Positions 1 to 6,276 of a DNA stretch of 8,088 nucleotides are shown one piece after another; within the stretch, counting starts at the first letter, position 1; every line of letters begins with the position of its first letter. Both the position numbers and the translations under genes were made by a program. The stretch is from an uncultured Prevotella sp. (GTDB lineage: Bacteria > Bacteroidota > Bacteroidia > Bacteroidales > Bacteroidaceae). Location: assembly GCA_934120735.1 (NCBI GenBank), contig CAKOVA010000074.1, positions 1 to 8,088 of the forward strand, read 5' to 3'. Under the pieces are notes generated by a model. The model was given only the letters and a program-made list of their open reading frames with translations, was not told the DNA's origin and did no database searches.

Positions 1-73
1 AGCGGCAAACGAGACTCGAACTCGCGACCCCAACCTTGGCAAGGTTGTGCTCTACCAACTGAGCTATTGCCGC
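1..73 (-). tRNA. tRNA-Gly (anticodon GCC)
   Basis: Read on the minus strand this folds into a complete cloverleaf. The acceptor arm pairs GCGGCAA with TTGCCGC, followed by a T discriminator at position 1. The D-stem is GCTC/GAGC. The anticodon stem CAACC/GGTTG holds the loop TTGCCAA, giving anticodon GCC (plus-strand ggc at 38-40), and the T-arm GCGAG-TTCGAGT-CTCGT is canonical. It decodes GGC and GGU glycine codons. The window edge hides whether CCA is encoded. A promoter lies about 40 bases upstream, and nspC ends 107 bases upstream on the same strand, so read-through from nspC is also possible. Confidence 0.97.
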
Positions 74-111
74 ATCACCCTTTTGCAAGGGACATTTCTC
101 CAAATGCTGTG

Positions 112-142
112 CAAAGGTAATGCTTTTTTCTGACTGTACAAA
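112..142 (-). promoter_or_regulatory. Bacteroidetes-type promoter for tRNA-Gly
   Basis: On the minus strand the -33 element TTTG (TTG at 141-139) is followed, after exactly 19 bases, by the -7 element TACCTTTG (119-112). This matches the primary sigma factor consensus known for Bacteroides (TTTG, 19-21 bases, TAnnTTTG). Transcription would start near 105, about 30 bases before the mature tRNA. The leader contains a small CCCTT/AAGGG hairpin that RNase processing would remove. The match is direct; its use is inferred. Confidence 0.75.
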
Positions 143-180
143 TAAAATCATCATTTTTTTCTGAACAGATTGCTATTTCT

Positions 181-1350
181 TCAATCCATCCTAGCTGCAT
201 AGTCGTCAAAAGTATATTTGCGTAGCACTTCCAATTCGCCATTCTTACGCAAGAATCCAATTGCTGGATGCCCCACCCCATTGAACATGTTGGTCTTGAC
301 CGTGGTGTAATGCATCATATCTTCAAAAATGATGTTTTCACCAACCTGCAGTTCATGGTCATAGCGCCAAGACCCCATGTAGTCGCCACTGAGGCACGAA
401 TTTCCACCTAATCTATATATATGTTCTTTGGTTGGCAGATGTTTTTCCTCCTCAACGATATCGGCAAACCGCACCGTCGGCATGTATGGCATTTCCAAAC
501 AGTCGGGCATGTGACACGTAAAACTCACGTTGAGGATAGCAGTTCGGATGCCGTGATCTTCTACTACATCGACAACCTGCGACACCAGCGGTCCCGTTTG
601 CCACGCAAAGGCGCTGCCTGGTTCTAGAATTACTTTCAGATGTGGGTATTTTTTCTTAAAATCAAGAAGGGTTTGTACCAACAAATCGATATCATAATCC
701 TTGCGCGTCATCAAGTGTCCACCGCCGAAATTAATCCACTTAATTTGCGAAAACCATGGAGAAAACTTCTCTTCAATATGAGCAAGCGTTCGCAGAAACA
801 CATCAGCACCGCTTTCACAATGACAATGACAATGAAATCCAGTGACCACTGAAGGCAACTCGCAAGGTAGTTTGTCAGCCGTTACGCCAAATCTTGTTCC
901 CGGCGCACATGGATTATACAAGTCTGTACCCACCTCAGAATATTCTGGATTGATACGCAGGCCCACGTTAATGGATGGATTCACGCTTTTGACAGTTTGC
1001 CCGAAACGTTCCAATTGTGATAGGGAATTAAATGTGAGATGGCTTGACAGACGGGCTATCTCTTCAATCTCGTCTTCCACATAGGCAGGAGAATAAGTAT
1101 GAGTAGGAGCGCCAAATTTGTGAAAACCCAACAAGGCTTCATTCAGTGAGCTGGCTGTTGTACTGTGAATATACTCGCGAAAGACCGGAAAAGTTTTCCA
1201 CAAGGCATAGGCCTTAAACGCCAATATAATCTCCACCCCGGCTCTATCGGCTACACTGCTGATTAACTGAAGATTTCGTCTCAGTTTTGTTTCTTCAAGA
1301 ATATAGATGGGTTTCCTTATGTTCTCAAATGTTCTCGCGTCAACTTTCAT
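181..1350 (-). CDS. nspC: Carboxynorspermidine/carboxyspermidine decarboxylase
   Basis: PLP-dependent decarboxylase of the alanine-racemase fold (fold type III). It performs the last step of the alternative polyamine pathway, releasing CO2 from carboxyspermidine or carboxynorspermidine in the cytoplasm. In gut Bacteroidetes this route makes spermidine. In the 389-residue product, K46 in AFKAYALW is the expected PLP lysine, HxHCHCESGAD (173-183) and NFGGGH (207-212) line the cofactor pocket, EPGSA is at 243-247, and NSCLSGD (317-323) carries the catalytic Cys319 and Asp323. The length fits the family. A longer reading frame starts at a TTG at 1377, but that TTG lies inside a -7 promoter-like element. 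The ATG at 1350 is preceded by TAGGAGAC and is preferred. The partner dehydrogenase is not in this window. A hexanucleotide repeat encodes the unusual HCHCHC run at 173-178. The gene is divergent from the ThiE-like gene. Confidence 0.95.
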   Translation of the reverse strand: MKVDARTFENIRKPIYILEETKLRRNLQLISSVADRAGVEIILAFKAYALWKTFPVFREYIHSTTASSLNEALLGFHKFGAPTHTYSPAYVEDEIEEIARLSSHLTFNSLSQLERFGQTVKSVNPSINVGLRINPEYSEVGTDLYNPCAPGTRFGVTADKLPCELPSVVTGFHCHCHCESGADVFLRTLAHIEEKFSPWFSQIKWINFGGGHLMTRKDYDIDLLVQTLLDFKKKYPHLKVILEPGSAFAWQTGPLVSQVVDVVEDHGIRTAILNVSFTCHMPDCLEMPYMPTVRFADIVEEEKHLPTKEHIYRLGGNSCLSGDYMGSWRYDHELQVGENIIFEDMMHYTTVKTNMFNGVGHPAIGFLRKNGELEVLRKYTFDDYAARMD

Positions 1351-1374
1351 GTCTCCTAGATATGTATTTCTGGG

Positions 1375-1406
1375 CAAAGGTAACTTTTTATTTCTTATAA
1401 AATTGC
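1375..1406 (-). promoter_or_regulatory. Possible nspC promoter, -7 element only
   Basis: The minus strand reads TACCTTTG at 1382-1375, a full match to the Bacteroidetes -7 consensus, 25 bases before the preferred nspC ATG. No TTG lies 19-21 bases further upstream, so the -33 element is missing or degenerate. The region where it would sit (about 1402-1406) is taken by the -33 element of the opposing promoter. Confidence 0.4.
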
Positions 1407-1433
1407 TAATTTGATATTATTTTCATACATTTG
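1403..1433 (+). promoter_or_regulatory. Bacteroidetes-type promoter for the ThiE-like/prs cluster
   Basis: TTG at 1403-1405, a 20-base spacer, then TACATTTG at 1426-1433. Spacing and both elements fit the Bacteroides primary sigma consensus. The expected start near 1439 rules out the TTG at 1431 as an initiation codon and leaves a leader of about 15 bases before the ATG at 1455. The promoter could drive the ThiE-like gene, prs and the lipoprotein gene, since no terminator separates them. Confidence 0.75.
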
Positions 1434-1454
1434 CAACATCAAATGAAAATAGTG

Positions 1455-2063
1455 ATGAAGCTCGTAATCATGACTAAATCCACATTTTTTGTGGAAGAAG
1501 ACAAAATACTTACTGCCCTTTTTGATGAAGGAATGGACAACTTGCATTTACACAAGCCTGGTTCGTCACCCCTTTATTCAGAGCGTTTACTGTCACTGCT
1601 ACCCGAAAAGTACCACAAGAGAATTACGGTTCACGAGCATTATTATCTGAAGAACGAATACAACTTATCAGGAATTCATCTGGACCAATTAACCGATCAG
1701 CCACCCGCAGGCTATCGGGGACGGATTACTCGCAATTGCTCAGATTTGAGTTTGCTGAAGGAAACGAAGAAAAAAGCCGATGATACCTTTTTGACATACA
1801 TCTTCGACAGCATTGAGGAAGAAAATCATAAAGCCAACTTCAACATGCAACAAATTGAAGAGGCTGCCAAGAAGGGACTGATAGACCGACATGTATTTGC
1901 CGCGGGAGGCATGAATATAGATAATGTGAAGCTTGCCAAAGATTATGGCTTTGGCGGAGTGGTAATAAGAGGCGACTTGTGGAGTAGGTTTGACATCCAC
2001 AATGAGACGGATTTCAAAGATTTGATGGCACACTTTGAAAAGCTACGAAAGGTTGTCGGATAG
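1455..2063 (+). CDS. ThiE-like protein (thiamine phosphate synthase / TenI superfamily)
   Basis: A 202-residue TIM-barrel protein of the TMP-synthase/TenI superfamily. Family members join the thiamine pyrimidine and thiazole phosphates, or aromatise the thiazole (TenI). Features seen: an N-terminal strand (KLVIMT), LHLHKPG at 30-36 where TMP synthases have a QLRDK-type motif, HEHYYL at 60-65 and GIHL at 73-76 as barrel strands, FDSI at 117-120 in place of the usual PIFxT/S segment, and a C-terminal phosphate-binding region AAGGMNIDN (149-157) with GFGGVVIRGDLW (165-176). The Arg of QLRDK is His32 here while the Lys is kept, so the substrate may differ from that of standard ThiE. No other thiamine gene is nearby, which also argues for a paralogue rather than the pathway enzyme. 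Starts at 1431 (TTG) and 1443 (ATG) lie in or just after the promoter; the ATG at 1455 gives the family-like N-terminus. Confidence 0.8.
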   Translation: MKLVIMTKSTFFVEEDKILTALFDEGMDNLHLHKPGSSPLYSERLLSLLPEKYHKRITVHEHYYLKNEYNLSGIHLDQLTDQPPAGYRGRITRNCSDLSLLKETKKKADDTFLTYIFDSIEEENHKANFNMQQIEEAAKKGLIDRHVFAAGGMNIDNVKLAKDYGFGGVVIRGDLWSRFDIHNETDFKDLMAHFEKLRKVVG

Positions 2064-2127
2064 GAATAATAATCCTTGCAACTGAAGAATATTCTATAAC
2101 ACTATAAATCATAAATGCTAATTAGTA

Positions 2128-3066
2128 ATGAGTGACAAAGACTCTTTTTTAATCTTCTCAGGTACAAAATCGCGTTACCTTGCAGAGAAGATCTGCGCAA
2201 GTTTGAATTGCCCATTGGGAAAGTTGGTCATGACTAAATTCTCTGATGGTGAATTTGCTGTTTCCTACGAACAATCTATTCGTGGTCAAAATGTGTTCCT
2301 CGTTCAAAGTACATTCCCCAACTCTGATAACCTGATGGAGCTGTTGCTGATGATTGATGCTGCAAAACGTGCGTCGGCAAGGCACATCATTGCGGTGATT
2401 CCTTATTTCGGATGGGCTAGACAGGATCGCAAAGACAAGCCAAGAGTGAGCATTGGCGCCAAACTTGTTGCCGACTTGTTGAGTTGCGCAGGCATTGACC
2501 GCCTCATTACAATGGATCTCCATGCCGATCAAATTCAAGGATTTTTCAACGTTCCCGTGGATCATCTGTATGCATCTGGCGTAATGCTCCCATATCTGCA
2601 AAGCCTAAAGTTAGATCAACTGGTTATTGCCTCTCCAGACGTTGGTGGCTCCAAACGTGCCAATACGTATGCAAAATACCTTGGATGTCCACTCGTTTTG
2701 TGCAACAAAACCCGTGCACGCGCCAATGAAGTGGAAAGCATGCAAATCATTGGCGATGTGAAAGGCAAGAATGTTGTCTTGATTGATGACATGATAGACA
2801 CGGCAGGCACCATCACCGTGGCAGCCGATGTCATGAAGAATGCCGGTGCCATCAGCGTGAGAGCACTGGCATCACATGCTGTTATGAGTGGTCCGGCTAC
2901 AGAAAGAGTGCAAGCTTCATCCATTGAAGAGATTGTCTTTACAGACTCCATTCCATACACTCAAAGATGTTCTAAGATTAAACAACTGTCTGTTGCAGAC
3001 ATGTTTGCAGAAACCATCCGCCGTGTAATCAACAATGAGAGTATCTCATCACAATATTTAATTTAA
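2128..3066 (+). CDS. prs: Ribose-phosphate pyrophosphokinase (PRPP synthetase)
   Basis: Transfers pyrophosphate from ATP to ribose 5-phosphate, making PRPP for purine, pyrimidine, NAD, histidine and tryptophan synthesis. The 312-residue length is that of class I bacterial enzymes. Diagnostic segments: FSDGE (38-42), the ATP-contacting RQDRK (98-102), HADQIQGFF (131-140 region), the catalytic flexible loop beginning KTRARANE (194-201), and the PRPP-binding loop VLIDDMIDTAGT (217-228). Both phosphoribosyltransferase-like halves are intact. A 6-codon out-of-frame ATG mini-ORF (2115-2135) overlaps the chosen start, but homology supports 2128. It lies 64 bases after the ThiE-like gene with no terminator between, and 12 bases before the lipoprotein gene. 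I found no convincing promoter of its own. Confidence 0.98.
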   Translation: MSDKDSFLIFSGTKSRYLAEKICASLNCPLGKLVMTKFSDGEFAVSYEQSIRGQNVFLVQSTFPNSDNLMELLLMIDAAKRASARHIIAVIPYFGWARQDRKDKPRVSIGAKLVADLLSCAGIDRLITMDLHADQIQGFFNVPVDHLYASGVMLPYLQSLKLDQLVIASPDVGGSKRANTYAKYLGCPLVLCNKTRARANEVESMQIIGDVKGKNVVLIDDMIDTAGTITVAADVMKNAGAISVRALASHAVMSGPATERVQASSIEEIVFTDSIPYTQRCSKIKQLSVADMFAETIRRVINNESISSQYLI

Positions 3067-3078
3067 GCCCCTACACCT

Positions 3079-3609
3079 ATGATGAAGCCATTCACATTTA
3101 TTGCGATCACCCTGATGAGTACCTTAGTACTCACTGGGTGCCAGTCAAAAAAGAAGGACAAACAGCCGGAAGCGCAGCAAGAAACCGTGCAAGACAATAC
3201 GATTCCAGACATCAAGATGAACGATATCAATGGAAACGAAACTTCCGTCAAAGCCGAAGTGGCCAAAAACAAGATTACCATTCTTGACTTTTGGGCCAGT
3301 TGGTGTGGCCCCTGCGTCCAGGAAGCACCAAGTGTGGTGGAACTCTACAACGACTATCATGCTAAAGGATTGGGCATCATTGGCATCTCTCTCGATAAGG
3401 ACGAGGCTTCTTGGAAACAGGCTGTAGACAAGCTGGACATGAAGTGGACACACGTTTCAGACCTCCAGGGATGGGATAACGCTGCCGCCCAACTATTTAA
3501 CGTCAACTCCATACCACATACGGTTGTGGTGGACGAGCAAGGTACCATTCTCGCCCAGGGACTCAGAGGTGATGATCTGCGCCAATTTATTGCAGATAAG
3601 CTGGATTAA
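3079..3609 (+). CDS. TlpA/ResA-type thioredoxin-fold lipoprotein
   Basis: A 176-residue secreted thiol-disulfide oxidoreductase. A short basic start, a hydrophobic stretch and the lipobox LTGC place the lipidated cysteine at residue 21, followed by a Lys-rich and Gln-rich linker (22-37). The thioredoxin domain follows: FWASWCGPC at 71-79 with the redox pair C76/C79, E82 typical of TlpA/ResA proteins, GIISGISLDKD-like strand at 99-108, and the cis-proline segment SIPHT with P146. It is probably anchored in an envelope membrane facing the periplasm, reducing protein disulfides or cytochrome c apoproteins; the partner is unknown. It starts 12 bases after prs, so it is almost certainly co-transcribed with it, although the two functions have no obvious link. 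The strong terminator 32 bases downstream ends the unit. Two adjacent ATG codons (3079, 3082) are both possible starts. Confidence 0.92.
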   Translation: MMKPFTFIAITLMSTLVLTGCQSKKKDKQPEAQQETVQDNTIPDIKMNDINGNETSVKAEVAKNKITILDFWASWCGPCVQEAPSVVELYNDYHAKGLGIIGISLDKDEASWKQAVDKLDMKWTHVSDLQGWDNAAAQLFNVNSIPHTVVVDEQGTILAQGLRGDDLRQFIADKLD

Positions 3610-3640
3610 GCACTCGATATATTGCAATGATAACACCTAT

Positions 3641-3685
3641 ACAGGAGGAAGCCTATACGCTTCCTCCTGTTTCTGTTTTCTTCAC
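3641..3685 (+). terminator. Rho-independent terminator of the prs cluster
   Basis: A perfect 11-bp stem, acaggaggaag (3641-3651) and cttcctcctgt (3660-3670), around an 8-base loop, followed by the T-rich tract ttctgttttctt. It lies 32 bases after the lipoprotein stop codon. It is a strong plus-strand terminator; on the minus strand the tail would lack a U run. Confidence 0.92.
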
Positions 3686-3714
3686 TATGGAACATCTTTA
3701 TCGAATAACCACTC

Positions 3715-3763
3715 AAACAAAAAAACCACAAGCCTTATGGAAATCTATCCATAGAGCCTGTGG
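3715..3763 (-). terminator. Rho-independent terminator of the rpmB-rpmG-DUF4295 operon
   Basis: On the minus strand, CCACAGGC...TATGGA (3763-3748) pairs with TCCATA...GCTTGTGG (3741-3726 region). There is one G-U pair and a small internal loop. A run of seven T residues (3725-3719) follows. The wobble pair forms only in the minus-strand RNA; the plus-strand version has an A-C mismatch and no U run directly after it. This supports minus-strand use, ending the DUF4295 transcript about 60 bases after its stop codon. Confidence 0.8.
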
Positions 3764-3822
3764 CTTTTATCAAGTGAAAAGACAAATGACCTGCATTCAT
3801 CTTTTCCAAATATCAAAATATA

Positions 3823-3981
3823 TTAGTTCTTAAAGAAGTCTTTCACTGCTTCGTTTGGAACCATTTGCTCATCAAAAACGTAAGCACCCGTCTTTGGACT
3901 CTTTACCATTTTGATTACCTTTGTATATGCTCGACCATCCATCTTACCTTCATGGAGGGTAGCTACCGCTTTCTTTGCCAT
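3823..3981 (-). CDS. DUF4295 small basic protein, Bacteroidetes-specific
   Basis: A 52-residue protein, MAKKAVATLHEGKMDGRAY..., ending VKDFFKN. It is lysine-rich, lacks a signal peptide and membrane segment, and matches the DUF4295 family that follows rpmG in Bacteroidetes genomes. Position 15 bases after rpmG, size and charge suggest a ribosome-associated protein. From memory, a Flavobacterium johnsoniae ribosome structure described an additional Bacteroidetes 50S protein named bL38; this family is a candidate for it, which I cannot verify here. The ATG at 3981 has the purine-rich GGAGAT sequence upstream. The operon terminator follows. No catalytic motif is visible. Confidence 0.9.
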   Translation of the reverse strand: MAKKAVATLHEGKMDGRAYTKVIKMVKSPKTGAYVFDEQMVPNEAVKDFFKN

Positions 3982-3996
3982 TATTAAATCTCCTTA

Positions 3997-4185
3997 TTAC
4001 TTAATTTCCTTATGAAGAGTCATCTTCTTCAAAATAGGATTGTACTTCTTTAACTCAAGACGCTCAGGAGAATTTTTACGATTCTTCGTCGTTATATAAC
4101 GACTTGTTCCTGGCTGTCCACTATCCTTCATCTCGGTGCATTCCAAGATTACCTGTACTCTATTACCTTTTGCTTTCTTTGGCAT
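3997..4185 (-). CDS. rpmG: 50S ribosomal protein L33 (bL33)
   Basis: A 62-residue bL33 of the large subunit near the E site. [40 protein letters not shown] and the end HKEIK are typical of Bacteroidetes L33. Only one cysteine (in ILEC) is present, so it is a zinc-free (C-minus) form without the two CxxC pairs. It starts 5 bases after the rpmB stop codon, as expected for translational coupling, and is followed by DUF4295. Confidence 0.97.
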   Translation of the reverse strand: MPKKAKGNRVQVILECTEMKDSGQPGTSRYITTKNRKNSPERLELKKYNPILKKMTLHKEIK

Positions 4186-4190
4186 AATGA

Positions 4191-4454
4191 CTATTCTCCT
4201 ACTACTTTAATGTCTTTCCAATCGCAATAGCCATTAGAAACGGCTTTCTTCAACGCTGCGTCAAGACCGACTTTATTAATGAGACGAAGACCAGCCGCAC
4301 TGATCTTAAGGCTAATCCAGCAACCTTCTTCTACATAATAGAACTTCTTGCTGAATAGGTTTACGTCAAAGCTGCGCTTTGTACGATGCTTTGAGTGAGA
4401 CACATTGTTACCAATCTGTGCCTTCTTTCCTGTGATTTGACAAATCTTAGACAT
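4191..4454 (-). CDS. rpmB: 50S ribosomal protein L28 (bL28)
   Basis: An 87-residue bL28. The N-terminal [27 protein letters not shown] segment is the diagnostic L28 signature, and the C-terminal part [17 protein letters not shown]...[10 protein letters not shown] matches Bacteroidetes homologues. It is the first gene of a three-gene ribosomal operon (rpmB-rpmG-DUF4295). A separate promoter lies about 50 bases upstream, with a leader of roughly 45 bases, so the operon can be expressed independently of the upstream map-tsaD-cinA genes. Confidence 0.97.
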   Translation of the reverse strand: MSKICQITGKKAQIGNNVSHSKHRTKRSFDVNLFSKKFYYVEEGCWISLKISAAGLRLINKVGLDAALKKAVSNGYCDWKDIKVVGE

Positions 4455-4504
4455 TGCTATCTTAAATTATTGTTTTCGTTTTGATACTTATTCCAAACAG
4501 GGTG

Positions 4505-4536
4505 CAAAATTACAAATATTTATCGAAAACCCAAAA
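4505..4536 (-). promoter_or_regulatory. Bacteroidetes-type promoter of the rpmB operon
   Basis: On the minus strand, TTTTG with TTG at 4534-4532, then a 19-base spacer, then TAATTTTG at 4512-4505. Both elements and the spacing match the primary sigma consensus. AT-rich sequence extends upstream (a nine-base A run on the minus strand, T run around 4566-4574 on plus), which could act as an UP-like element, as is common for ribosomal protein promoters. The expected start is near 4498. Confidence 0.78.
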
Positions 4537-4606
4537 GAAATCTTGAAAGAATCCCTTTTATTAAGTTTTTTTTTGATGTTTTACCGTGTAACAATACTAT
4601 TTTGCA

Positions 4607-5131
4607 TTACTTTTCCACTTGACTGGCAGGTTGCCGTTCGGGTGCGTTTGCCTGAAGATATTCTAAGAAAAGACGCAGTGCTTTGTTAGTTGCGAAGTTT
4701 AGATTAAGATCTCTACCATGGTCTTCCGTCAGCTGAAAGGTCCTAATGTCGTCTTTCGCTCCATATCCTATCCAAATGGTTCCTACGGGAACCTCTGGTG
4801 TTCCTCCGCCTGGACCGGCGACACCAGTGATGGAAATCACATAATCACAATCCAATGTTTCACAAAGACCTACTGCCATTTGCCTTGCCACCTCTTCACA
4901 GACGGCCGTTTGCGCTTCAATCACCTCATGATCAACACCCAGCAACTTCTCTTTCACATCATTGCTATAAGCGATGATACCGCCATTAAAGTAATTGGAA
5001 GCACCCGGAACGGCGATGATGACTTCCGCAATGCGACCGCCCGTACAGCTTTCTGCCGTCCCAATCGTTTTCTTTGTATCGTACAACATCTGTTGTATCT
5101 CACGACTGATAACTTTACTTTCAAATTCCAT
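4607..5131 (-). CDS. CinA C-terminal domain protein, nicotinamide-nucleotide amidase (PncC-like)
   Basis: A 174-residue stand-alone CinA C-terminal domain. This domain deamidates nicotinamide mononucleotide to nicotinic acid mononucleotide in pyridine nucleotide salvage. Visible signatures: TAESCTGG (25-32) with the likely catalytic serine S28, FNGGIIAYSNDVKEKLLGV (48-66) with a conserved lysine, ITGVAGPGGGTPE (101-113) and PVGTIWIG (115-122). The N-terminal MoaB-like domain of full-length CinA (about 415 residues in total) is absent, and the upstream neighbour is tsaD, so this is a genuinely short form rather than a broken gene. A GTG start at 5170 would add 13 residues; the ATG at 5131 gives the usual N-terminus. 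The gene follows tsaD by 64 bases and is probably in the same transcript. No clear hairpin terminator follows it. Confidence 0.9.
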   Translation of the reverse strand: MEFESKVISREIQQMLYDTKKTIGTAESCTGGRIAEVIIAVPGASNYFNGGIIAYSNDVKEKLLGVDHEVIEAQTAVCEEVARQMAVGLCETLDCDYVISITGVAGPGGGTPEVPVGTIWIGYGAKDDIRTFQLTEDHGRDLNLNFATNKALRLFLEYLQANAPERQPASQVEK

Positions 5132-5195
5132 TTCTATAACTGTTGCCTTCTGTTTTATCCTATTAGTCACACCTAATCACGATGTGTCAGCCTAC

Positions 5196-6224
5196 TTATT
5201 TAAACGTTACTTTACTGAATGCGGGTTTATCGATGCTACAAAAATCTTTGTCTAGATATTTATAATAGCCTGTGATGCCAATCATGGCTGCATTGTCTGT
5301 GGTATAACTGAATTTAGGGATATAGATAGTCCATCCATATTTCTCAGCATGTTCACGGAAAGCGTTTCGCAATCCGTTGTTGGCCGACACCCCACCGGCA
5401 ACGGCAACATGGTTGATGCCTGTTTCTTTCACGGCCATTCTCAGTTTCTTCATGAGGATATCCACAATGGTAAACTCAAGACTTGCTGCGATGTCATTTT
5501 TATGGTTCTCTATGAAATCAGGTTCTTCAGCCACCCATTTGCGTAAGTTATACAAGAATGACGTCTTCAATCCCGAAAAACTATAATCCATACCAGCGAC
5601 GTGTGGCTCTGCAAATTTGTAAGCATGCGGATTCCCCTGCCGTGCCAATTTATCGATGATGGGTCCCCCGGGATATCCAAGTCCCAACACCTTCGAGCAT
5701 TTGTCTATCGCCTCACCGGCGGCATCGTCAATAGTCTGTCCCAGCACCTGCATGTCGTTGTAGGCGTTGACCTTCACAATTTGCGAGTTACCACCCGACA
5801 CCAACAAGCAAAGAAATGGCAACGGAGGCAGTTGATGGTCGTCATCGTCCTCTTTGATGAAGTGTGCCATGACATGACCTTGCAGATGATTGACATCTAT
5901 CAATGGGATTCCCAGCGATCGAGCGAAGCCTTTGGCAAAGCTCACCCCTACGAGCAGAGATCCCATCAGGCCTGGCCCGCGCGTAAAGGCTATTGCACTT
6001 AATTGCTCTTTGGTGATTCCTGCGCGCTTCAACGCCTGATCCACCACGGGCACTACGTTTTGTTGATGAGCGCGTGATGCCAGTTCCGGTACCACTCCGC
6101 CATAGGCTTCATGCACGGCTTGCGAAGCCGTTACATTGCTCAACAACACATCATTGCGCAGAACAGCTGCTGACGTATCATCGCAACTGCTCTCTATACC
6201 TAATATATATATGTCTTCCTTCAT
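5196..6224 (-). CDS. tsaD: tRNA N6-threonylcarbamoyltransferase TsaD (t6A synthesis)
   Basis: Transfers the threonylcarbamoyl group from threonylcarbamoyl-AMP to A37 of tRNAs that read ANN codons, working with TsaB, TsaE and TsaC elsewhere in the genome. The 342-residue protein has the ASKHA fold: GIESSCDDTS (9-18), ELASRAHQ (47-54), TRGPGLMGSLLVG (81-93), metal ligands H113 and H117 in NHLQGH, LVSGGNSQIV (141-150), the AGEAIDK nucleotide region (169-175), the AGGVSANNGLR segment (276-286), and D310 in TTDNAAMIG. An acidic EDDDDH insert lies at 125-130, between the metal helix and the next strand. The ATG at 6224 is preceded by a purine-rich AAGGAAAGAAAG tract. It sits 93 bases after map and upstream of the CinA-domain gene. 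Confidence 0.97.
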   Translation of the reverse strand: MKEDIYILGIESSCDDTSAAVLRNDVLLSNVTASQAVHEAYGGVVPELASRAHQQNVVPVVDQALKRAGITKEQLSAIAFTRGPGLMGSLLVGVSFAKGFARSLGIPLIDVNHLQGHVMAHFIKEDDDDHQLPPLPFLCLLVSGGNSQIVKVNAYNDMQVLGQTIDDAAGEAIDKCSKVLGLGYPGGPIIDKLARQGNPHAYKFAEPHVAGMDYSFSGLKTSFLYNLRKWVAEEPDFIENHKNDIAASLEFTIVDILMKKLRMAVKETGINHVAVAGGVSANNGLRNAFREHAEKYGWTIYIPKFSYTTDNAAMIGITGYYKYLDKDFCSIDKPAFSKVTFK

Positions 6225-6276
6225 GATTTCTTTCTTTCCTTCAGCGGGGCGCAGTCAGCGACTTCTTCTCGTCATT

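Noticed and set aside
75..281. Minus-strand frame spanning the tRNA promoter and the nspC 3' end
   Set aside because: It overlaps the nspC coding region and the tRNA-Gly promoter and has no family-like sequence.
2071..2127. Separate prs promoter
   Set aside because: A TTG occurs at 2076-2078 but no TAnnTTTG follows at 19-21 bases; AT-rich sequence alone is not enough.
2158..2601. 147-codon frame antisense to prs
   Set aside because: A shadow of the well-supported prs gene; its conceptual product resembles no known protein.
4610..4632. Possible terminator after the CinA-domain gene or in 4555-4606
   Set aside because: Only 4-5 bp imperfect stems are present and the adjacent homopolymer is A-rich in the minus-strand RNA, not U-rich.
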